A DNA stretch of 39,706 bases from Proteocatella sp041738345. Its GTDB lineage: Bacteria > Bacillota > Clostridia > Peptostreptococcales > Filifactoraceae. A model generated the notes under the pieces. The model was not told where the DNA came from. It made no database searches and was given only the letters and a program-made list of their open reading frames with translations. How positions within the stretch are numbered: position 1 is the stretch's first letter; the number at the start of each line of letters is the position of its first letter. Of this stretch, positions 33,811 through 39,706 are shown in pieces. Where the stretch lies: positions 1-39,706 of the forward strand of contig JBGSPX010000049.1 of the NCBI GenBank assembly GCA_041738345.1. The letters run 5' to 3'. The translations under genes and the position numbers were made by a program.

Positions 33811-35448
33811 ATGGAAAAAGTAAAAATATTATGTTCAGGTCTAAAAGGTACTTATAAAGATGAGGGAATAACGTTAGAAGTATTGTATAATATTATAATT
33901 GAAAAATTAGAAATATCAAAGGAAAAAGCTACATTTAGTTTGTTTGAAAGTCATGGGCTAGTAGCTTATTTTGAGTATTTTGAAAAAGATATAGAATTTA
34001 TACTTTCAAAAGCTACATTTGAAGAAAATGTATTATATTACATTACAATTAAATATAGAGAAGATAGCATTGGTTCTTTGGATCAAGTTGATTTAAATGA
34101 AGATGTACTTTATAAGCTAAAAATAAAAATAAAAGATATTATTGAAGGCATTTATGAAAATATATATTGGCAGAAAGATACTCAAAATGAAAAAATACTT
34201 TCATATTTGTACTTTAAAGTTCATGAAATAGAAAATAGATTTAAGCACTTAATAAGTGATTATATGATAAGGAAATATGGCGAAGAGTGGTTTAAAACCA
34301 TTCTTAATAATAGTTTTTATGTTACGCATCAAGCTAATGTGACTTGGTTAAAGAAATCTAAGTATACAGTTTTTAGAAATATAAGAACAGAGATGCTTGA
34401 ATTTAAGAATGTAGATTTAATAAAAATGTTAAAAGAAACCCGTATAGAGGGACGACTTATATGGGAAACGGAAAAATTTGATACAATTTTTGGACACGAT
34501 ATAGAACTTATATTGAGTGAGATATCTCATATGAGAAAATTTATAGATAATAGTAAGCCTGTTTGTAAGGAACTATCGGAAGATATTTTAAATATAACAG
34601 AAAAGATATTTCTTAGATTTAACAATGCTGAACACATTATAAATAGAAAATTAAAATCGCAAGAACAAAAGGATATAATTCAGCATATAAGAGAAGAAAA
34701 AAGTAGCAGTAATATAGGAAGTGCATATGTATACGAAGATGAATTTATTGAAGAGCAGTATATAATTCAAGAATTATCTTATAGAGAAGATATAAAAACT
34801 TTCTTTAAACTTCTAAAAACTTATAAAGAAGATTTAAAAACTCAAATTCAGGAAATTAAAGAAAACCACAAGGATGTATTCAATTATATAGATTCTAATA
34901 AAGTTGAAGATGCAAAACAAAAGCTAAAAACTATGAATGAAGTAGTTCATTTTGGGGATGTTTTTTCAAAAGAAAGATTTGAAAAATATATATCTATAAT
35001 GAAGGATGAGAAAGGAATTGAGCTTATGAAAAATGAGCTTGAAGAAATAACTCGTCAAAAAGTTGCTAAAATAGCAGATCTAATAGGACAAATATCGATA
35101 TTTAAAATCGAAGAGCTTGAAGAACGAAAAGTTGTAGAGCTTGTAGATTTAGCAGGAAATTTTTTAAAAATAGAAGTTGAAAATTGGTTTGCGCAGTCTA
35201 TGGAGAAAAAAGATACTGTATTATTAATTACAGAACATAATGGAAGTAGAGTTAGTGAGTATGATGGAAAAATAGAAGTGACTTATTTAGATTATGATTT
35301 TATGCATGAATCTGTAAATAAACCACTATGGCCAGATGAAATAAATGTTGATATAGAGAAACTTACAAAATATGTGGAGAGTTTTAAACAAAAAAATGGA
35401 GAACTATTCAATGAAATTATGGTAAAATTAAATAAAGTAAAAAAATAA
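33811..35448 (+). CDS. Large protein of unknown function with a possible HEPN-like region
   Basis: 545 aa, ATG behind CAGGAGAAACC. No signal or membrane segment. Residues about 135-275 look like a HEPN/Swt1-type helical domain: EIENRFKHLISDYMIRKYGEEWF (about 139-161), then EISHMRKFIDNSKPVCKEL (237-255), which sits where HEPN ribonucleases have RNxxxH. Here the site reads RKFIDN (242-247), so the catalytic His would be Asn and the domain probably inactive as an RNase. Residues about 270-430 are strongly charged and helical. The C-terminal part (about 440-530) is beta/alpha (TVLLITEHNGSRVSEYDGKIEVTYLDYD). A role in defence or RNA binding is inference; no second component is adjacent. Confidence 0.6.
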   Translation: MEKVKILCSGLKGTYKDEGITLEVLYNIIIEKLEISKEKATFSLFESHGLVAYFEYFEKDIEFILSKATFEENVLYYITIKYREDSIGSLDQVDLNEDVLYKLKIKIKDIIEGIYENIYWQKDTQNEKILSYLYFKVHEIENRFKHLISDYMIRKYGEEWFKTILNNSFYVTHQANVTWLKKSKYTVFRNIRTEMLEFKNVDLIKMLKETRIEGRLIWETEKFDTIFGHDIELILSEISHMRKFIDNSKPVCKELSEDILNITEKIFLRFNNAEHIINRKLKSQEQKDIIQHIREEKSSSNIGSAYVYEDEFIEEQYIIQELSYREDIKTFFKLLKTYKEDLKTQIQEIKENHKDVFNYIDSNKVEDAKQKLKTMNEVVHFGDVFSKERFEKYISIMKDEKGIELMKNELEEITRQKVAKIADLIGQISIFKIEELEERKVVELVDLAGNFLKIEVENWFAQSMEKKDTVLLITEHNGSRVSEYDGKIEVTYLDYDFMHESVNKPLWPDEINVDIEKLTKYVESFKQKNGELFNEIMVKLNKVKK

Positions 35449-35480
35449 AAATAAAGCTACTTTTTAAAGTAGCTTTATTT
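35449..35480 (+). terminator. Terminator between the 545-aa gene and the racemase gene
   Basis: A near-perfect A/T-rich palindrome: arms 35449-35463 and 35466-35480 (AAATAAAGCTAC... with its complement), 2-nt theoretical loop. It ends TTTATTT and is followed by AATAACC. Confidence 0.7.
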
Positions 35481-35501
35481 AATAACCTAGGAGGAATACA
35501 T

Positions 35502-36566
35502 ATGGATAGATATCCTTGTTTAACAATTGATACAGAAAAGCTTGCACATAATACAAAAGAGGTTATAAAATTATGTGAAAGAAAAAATATAACGGCTATG
35601 GCAGTCACTAAACTATTTCAGGGAAATCCTAAAATAACACAATTAATGGTAGATGCAGGCATAAAATGTATTGGAGATGCAAGAATTCAAAATCTTATAC
35701 GTCTAAAAGATATAAAAGCTGAAAAAGTTCTTATAAGACTCCCGATGCTAAATGAAATAGACCTTTTGGTAGAGTATGCAGATATAAGCCTTAACTCGGA
35801 GATTGAAACAGTAAGAGCTATTTCTGAATATTGTACAGAACATAATAAAACTCATAAGGTAGTACTTATGGTGGATATGGGAGATAGAAGAGAGGGTGTA
35901 AACGAAGAAGACTTACTTGAAACTGCAAAAGTTATGGCAGAATTTGAAGGAGTTGAACTCATAGGCATAGGTGTAAATTATGGTTGTTTTGGAGGGGTTA
36001 TTCCAAGTAAAGAATCAATGACTGATTTTATGAATTATGCAAAAGAAATACAAGAGAGTCTGAATTTAAAATTTACACATATAACAGGAGGAAGTTCACT
36101 TCATCTTCATATGATTTGGGAAGATATACTTCCAGAAGGTGTCACTCATTTAAGAATTGGGCAATCGATAAATTTAGGGGTAGAAGATAAGTATGGAAAA
36201 GTTATAGATGGGCTTTATGGAGATGTCTATAGGCTTCATGCTCAAGTCATAGAAAAAAAGACAAAACCTTCTGTGCCAAAAGGGCAAATTGGAATAGATG
36301 CTTTTGGGAAAGTACCAGTATTTGAAGATAAGGGAAACATAGATAGACTTATTTTAGGAATAGGAAGACAAGATGTGATTTTAGATGGGCTTATCCCAGA
36401 GAATGACAATATAAAAATTATAGGAGCAAGTAGTGATCATATGATTTTGGATATTACAGACTGTAAAAAAGAATATCATATAGGAGATATTATAAGTTTT
36501 GATATGAATTACAGCTCGCTTTTAAGTGTATTTAATTCAGAATATGTATACAAAAAATATATTTAA
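35502..36566 (+). CDS. PLP-dependent ornithine/alanine racemase-family enzyme
   Basis: 354 aa, ATG behind TAGGAGG. Fold-type III racemase: MAVTKLF with the PLP Lys37, the DARIQNL motif near 69, VDMGDRREGV near 126, THLRIGQSINLG and a late FDMNYSSLL. The layout (DARIQNLxxLKD, VDMGDxREG, IGVNYxCFGxVIP) is that of the clostridial ornithine racemase (Orr) family rather than classic Alr. If it is Orr, it makes D-ornithine for oxidative ornithine breakdown. The usual D-ornithine aminomutase genes are not beside it, so alanine or another amino acid racemization is also possible. Stands between a terminator and gltX. Confidence 0.8.
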   Translation: MDRYPCLTIDTEKLAHNTKEVIKLCERKNITAMAVTKLFQGNPKITQLMVDAGIKCIGDARIQNLIRLKDIKAEKVLIRLPMLNEIDLLVEYADISLNSEIETVRAISEYCTEHNKTHKVVLMVDMGDRREGVNEEDLLETAKVMAEFEGVELIGIGVNYGCFGGVIPSKESMTDFMNYAKEIQESLNLKFTHITGGSSLHLHMIWEDILPEGVTHLRIGQSINLGVEDKYGKVIDGLYGDVYRLHAQVIEKKTKPSVPKGQIGIDAFGKVPVFEDKGNIDRLILGIGRQDVILDGLIPENDNIKIIGASSDHMILDITDCKKEYHIGDIISFDMNYSSLLSVFNSEYVYKKYI

Positions 36567-36627
36567 TAGTGTATAATACTTTTATATGTTTAAAAATTAA
36601 TAACAAATAGAAAGTAGAGGATATATA

Positions 36628-38103
36628 ATGAATGTAGTACGTTTTGCACCATCGCCTACAGGCTTTGTACACATAGGAAGTTTAAGAACGGCACTTTACA
36701 ATTACCTGTTTGCAAAAAAAACAAATGGAAAATATCTTTTAAGAGTAGAAGATACTGACCAGACAAGATTAGTAGAAGGTGCTCTTGAAGGAATGCTTAA
36801 TGCTATGGCATGGGCAGGGATTAATCATACAGAAGGAGTTATGATTGACGCAAATCAAAATGTATACCAACAAGGAGAAAATGGACCATATATCCAATCT
36901 CAAAGACTTGAAATATATAAGCAATATATAAATCAGCTATTAGAATCAGGCCATGCCTATTACTGTTTTTGCAGTAAAGAAAGACTTGATGATTTAAGAG
37001 AAACACAAAAATCAAAGGGCGAAACTGCAAAATATGATGGTCATTGTAAATCACTTACAAAAGAGCAGATTGAAGAAAATCTTAAAAATAATGTACCTCA
37101 TGTTGTAAGACTAAAGCTTCCAGAAAATCATGACATAACTTTTAATGATATAGTAAGAGGAACGGTTACAGTAAATACGAATGATATAGACGATCAAGTA
37201 CTTATGAAGACTGATGGATTTCCAACATATCATATGGCTGTAATTGTAGACGATCACCTTATGGGAGTTACTCATGTTATAAGAGGAGAAGAATGGCTTC
37301 CATCTACTCCAAAGCATGTGTATCTATATGAAGCGCTTGGATGGCAAGCGCCTACTTTTGTGCATCTTCCAAACATTCTTAATAAAGATAAGAAGAAACT
37401 TTCAAAACGTCAAGGTGATGTAGCAGTAGAAGATTTCAGAAAAAAAGGTTACCTAAAAGAAGCTCTAGTTAATTATGTAGCACTTCTTGGATGGTCACCA
37501 GATGACAACCAAGAGATATTTTCTATGGAAGAACTTGAAAATGCGTTCAACCTTGAAAAAGTTTCAAAAAGCGGTGGAGTATTTGATGTAGCAAAGCTTA
37601 ACTGGATGAACAATCAGTATATAAAAGCGCATGATTTAGATGAACTGACAGGGCTATGTATTCCATTTGTAGTAGAATCAAAGCTTATGACAGAAGAAGA
37701 AGCAAGTGAAAAGAAAGACTGGCTTAAATTAGCCGTAGAGACCGTTAGAGAATCTATGGACTATCTTTCAATGTTTCCAGATAAAATAAAAATACTTTTA
37801 GAAGAAGACATAACAGAAGTAGAAGAAGATGCTAAAGAATTCATGAAGCTTGAGCATATGGCTTTACTTGCAGAAACGCTAGAAGAAAAAATAAATGCAG
37901 TAGATGAAATAACAGAGGCATTTGTAGGAGCTATGTTTAAAGAAATACAAAAAGAAAAAGCTATAAAAGGTAAAAATTTATTTATGGGTACAAGAGTACT
38001 CCTTACAGGACAGATGCATGGGCCTGATATAAATAAATTGCTTACACTTCTTGGAAAAGAAAAGCTTCTTAGAAGATTAAGCGAATCAAAAAAGAGCCTT
38101 TAG
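36628..38103 (+). CDS. gltX: Glutamyl-tRNA synthetase
   Basis: Charges tRNA-Glu with glutamate. 491 aa, ATG behind TAGAGGA. Class I signatures are present: FAPSPTGFVHIGSLRTALYNYL (HIGH-type) near residues 6-27, a zinc-like cysteine pair YCFCSKERL near 111, and KKKLSKRQGDV (KMSKS-type) near 252. The C-terminal anticodon-binding part ends in LLGKEKLLRRLS. A -10-like TATAAT at 36572-36577 lies upstream. In clostridia without GlnRS this enzyme also misacylates tRNA-Gln. Confidence 0.97.
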   Translation: MNVVRFAPSPTGFVHIGSLRTALYNYLFAKKTNGKYLLRVEDTDQTRLVEGALEGMLNAMAWAGINHTEGVMIDANQNVYQQGENGPYIQSQRLEIYKQYINQLLESGHAYYCFCSKERLDDLRETQKSKGETAKYDGHCKSLTKEQIEENLKNNVPHVVRLKLPENHDITFNDIVRGTVTVNTNDIDDQVLMKTDGFPTYHMAVIVDDHLMGVTHVIRGEEWLPSTPKHVYLYEALGWQAPTFVHLPNILNKDKKKLSKRQGDVAVEDFRKKGYLKEALVNYVALLGWSPDDNQEIFSMEELENAFNLEKVSKSGGVFDVAKLNWMNNQYIKAHDLDELTGLCIPFVVESKLMTEEEASEKKDWLKLAVETVRESMDYLSMFPDKIKILLEEDITEVEEDAKEFMKLEHMALLAETLEEKINAVDEITEAFVGAMFKEIQKEKAIKGKNLFMGTRVLLTGQMHGPDINKLLTLLGKEKLLRRLSESKKSL

Positions 38104-38143
38104 AAAATTTAGAAAAATAGTATATTAAAAATATAAAAAAACT

Positions 38144-38185
38144 GCCGATAATTTTGCTTTTAAAAGTGAAATTACTCGGCTTTTT
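38144..38185 (+). terminator. Terminator after gltX
   Basis: GCCGATAATTT at 38144-38154 pairs with AAATTACTCGGC at 38169-38180 (one bulged base), followed by five T residues. Confidence 0.85.
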
Positions 38186-38225
38186 GATATTGAGCTATTC
38201 GGGATATAGTAAGAAAGAGGTCAAA

Positions 38226-39245
38226 ATGTTTGAATTAGGAAAAATATTAATGTATAAAGCGGTGATACACACCTTTAACAAAGAAAATGAATATCCAGTA
38301 TGCTCTACTTTTGAAATAGATCATGATGAAGAGCTTACCTTTGAAATGCTTAAGAATAATATAGAAAAACTATACAATTCAAATGATATGAAATGGGCAA
38401 GTTTTAAAGAAGACAGTGCAGTAGAAAAGATGATGGAGTCATTAGATGCTGATTTAAACTTATTTATAGAAGTAACTAAAGATTTAAGTTATGTTATTCA
38501 AAAAATAATATATGAGAATAGAGAGGCACTTCCATCTTGTGATATAGCGTTTATACTTTTTGAGATGGATAATGTTATGTATTTGGGGTGCATAAAGTTA
38601 AATCATAAAGATTTATTTGTAAGAAAATTAGAAGCAACAAGAGATGGTTCAATTGCAATGATTGGAAGAAGTAATGATTTGTATTTAAGTCCTAAGGCGA
38701 AAATAGAAGAAGGGTTTATTATACATCTTAAATTTATGGATATAGCATTACTTGACAAGGCATACAATGTAAAAGGTGAAAAAGTTAATTTCTTTGAAGA
38801 ACTTATTCTAAACTTAGATACGAATATGTCAGAAAGAGAAAAACTTAAATCTTTTAATCAGATAAATAAGCGAATTCAAGAAAAATTTATAGGCGAAGAT
38901 ATAACACAAAAAGCTCAAATAAAGAAAGCTATTTCAGACACAATTGTAGAAGATGGTTCACTTGATGTTCAAAAAGTATTAGATAAAGTATTTGAAGACA
39001 CTCAGGAAATAAAGTCAATTTACAAAGAAGCTTTTAAAAAAGCCAATATAGATAAACAAGAAATAAAAGTAGGCGAAACAGTAGCAAGAAAGTTTGATAA
39101 ACAAAAAATAATAACAGAAGATGGAATAGAATTAAATATTCCAGTGGATTATTATCAAAATAGTGATAAATTAGAAATTGTTGCAAATAATGATGGCACT
39201 ATAAGTATAATAGTAAAAAATATAGCAGAATATAAAATTTTATAG
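38226..39245 (+). CDS. 37-kDa nucleoid-associated protein (NdpA/YejK family)
   Basis: 340 aa from the ATG at 38226, which follows AAGAGGTC. An in-frame TTG at 38154 lies inside the gltX terminator and is rejected. The sequence fits the NA37/YejK family: an alpha/beta first half (CDIAFILFEMDNVMYLGCIKLNHKD near 100-125, then DLYLSPKAKIEEGFIIHL), a helical middle, and a beta C-terminus (KIITEDGIELNIPVDYYQN, DGTISIIVKNI). The family binds DNA and the nucleoid in E. coli; the function in clostridia is not established. Confidence 0.82.
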   Translation: MFELGKILMYKAVIHTFNKENEYPVCSTFEIDHDEELTFEMLKNNIEKLYNSNDMKWASFKEDSAVEKMMESLDADLNLFIEVTKDLSYVIQKIIYENREALPSCDIAFILFEMDNVMYLGCIKLNHKDLFVRKLEATRDGSIAMIGRSNDLYLSPKAKIEEGFIIHLKFMDIALLDKAYNVKGEKVNFFEELILNLDTNMSEREKLKSFNQINKRIQEKFIGEDITQKAQIKKAISDTIVEDGSLDVQKVLDKVFEDTQEIKSIYKEAFKKANIDKQEIKVGETVARKFDKQKIITEDGIELNIPVDYYQNSDKLEIVANNDGTISIIVKNIAEYKIL

Positions 39246-39304
39246 ATATTTTATTTCAAAAAATAATTATTTATAGAAAAAATGAGATTAGGTAAAGAGC
39301 AATC

Positions 39305-39364
39305 AAAAAATAGGGTTATTATTTAAGATACAACAGAGCAAATTAAATAATAGCTCTATTTTTT
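39305..39364 (+). terminator. Terminator after the nucleoid-associated protein gene
   Basis: Arms 39305-39326 and 39343-39364 are 22 nt each and pair throughout with two G:U pairs; 16-nt loop. The 3' arm ends in six T residues. It ends transcription just before the rRNA promoters. Confidence 0.9.
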
Positions 39365-39383
39365 AAAAAATAATAAAAATAGA

Positions 39384-39412
39384 TTGACGAAATCAATCTT
39401 AAATGGTATATT
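39384..39412 (+). promoter_or_regulatory. Probable rRNA operon promoter P1
   Basis: TTGACG at 39384-39389, exactly 17 nt, TATATT at 39407-39412. A GATTGA/TCAATC inverted repeat overlaps the -35. Confidence 0.75.
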
Positions 39413-39499
39413 AATATACGTCGCAAGAACAAAACTAAAAAAATAAGATTATATGAACATTTTGTTTTAGATTTTTAGAAGAAAAAATGCGAAAATATA

Positions 39500-39528
39500 T
39501 TGACAAAAAAAATAAAATAAATTATAAT
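39500..39528 (+). promoter_or_regulatory. Probable rRNA operon promoter P2
   Basis: TTGACA at 39500-39505, exactly 17 nt of A/T-rich spacer, TATAAT at 39523-39528: both boxes match the consensus fully. The upstream stretch is A/T-rich like an UP element. Tandem spacing to P1 is 116 nt. Confidence 0.9.
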
Positions 39529-39706
39529 AATAAAAGTCATCACATGGTGACAGAAAATTCAAAAAATGAACCTTGAAAACTAAACAGTAGAATATACAAC
39601 CATTTACAGATGAGAAATCATCTAAAAAAAGTAATAACCGTAATTTCAAGAAATTGAGATAACAAAAAGATATGTCGGATGTTTAATCCGAACCAGACAA
39701 ACATTA
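39529..39706 (+). other. 5' leader of an rRNA operon (rRNA gene lies beyond the right edge)
   Basis: Contains GAACCTTGAAAACTAAACAG at 39568-39587, the conserved element seen in Firmicutes rRNA leaders and spacers. Hairpins follow: AGATGA/TCATCT near 39608-39623 and TCGGAT-GTTTA-ATCCGA at 39675-39691. No mature rRNA sequence is reached. Position right after tandem strong promoters points to a 16S gene as the next feature; this is inference. The gap 39246-39383 holds only the preceding terminator. Confidence 0.8.

Noticed and set aside
38154..38225. Longer N-terminus of the nucleoid-associated protein from TTG at 38154
   Set aside because: That stretch is the gltX terminator hairpin; the ATG at 38226 has a ribosome site.
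39467..39649. 60-aa Phe/Leu-rich frame on the minus strand near the right edge
   Set aside because: It is the complement of the A-rich rRNA promoter and leader region and has no start signals.
1..39706. CRISPR array, insertion sequence, prophage or tRNA gene
   Set aside because: I read for direct repeats with spacers, transposase or integrase motifs and tRNA cloverleaf patterns and saw none; a covariance-model search could still find one missed by eye.

Overview
The window comes from a low-GC, amino-acid-fermenting clostridium, probably Peptostreptococcaceae and most like Acetoanaerobium (Clostridium) sticklandii. Reasons: a complete D-proline reductase (prd) locus with two UGA-decoded selenoproteins, Stickland-type amino-acid genes at the left edge, AddAB instead of RecBCD, a glmS ribozyme, and strongly A/T-biased codons with TTG and GTG starts. 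The species is an inference from style and gene content.

Left edge (1-4114): the 3' end of etfA, then ldhA (2-hydroxyacid dehydrogenase), brnQ (branched-chain amino acid carrier) and a PLP aminotransferase, closed by a strong terminator. Together these import a branched-chain or aromatic amino acid, transaminate it and reduce the 2-oxoacid. 4153-10981 carries addB-addA (double-strand-break resection). An orphan membrane protein gene runs convergent to addA.

Centre (11911-23369): prdR, a 526-nt non-coding leader, then prdC (Sec), prdA, an 83-aa gene, prdB (Sec), prdD, prdE and prdF. PrdF makes D-proline, PrdA (pyruvoyl) plus PrdB (Sec) reductively open the ring to 5-aminovalerate, and PrdC feeds electrons. 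Both TGA codons are read through here, so PrdC is 425 aa and PrdB 241 aa. Next come a TSUP permease, an ornithine-cyclodeaminase-family enzyme and a LUD-domain protein, plausibly linked to proline/ornithine use. A 17-nt element is identical upstream of prdC and of the permease. PrdR has lost the GAFTGA loop and the Walker B aspartate of sigma-54 activators.

Right (23471-39706): an MscS channel (minus), a HAD hydrolase, a fructose-6-phosphate aldolase-like protein, a glmS ribozyme with glmS, a small TPR-like membrane protein, a YgjP-type metallopeptidase, and an EAL-CBS-GGDEF protein. A minus-strand GNAT / WYL regulator / GyrI-like operon follows, with a palindrome in front of the GyrI-like gene. 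After it come a 545-aa protein with a possible HEPN-like region, an ornithine/alanine racemase-family enzyme, gltX and a 37-kDa nucleoid-associated protein. The window ends in tandem consensus promoters and a leader typical of an rRNA operon whose first gene starts just outside. I saw no tRNA gene, CRISPR array, insertion sequence or prophage.
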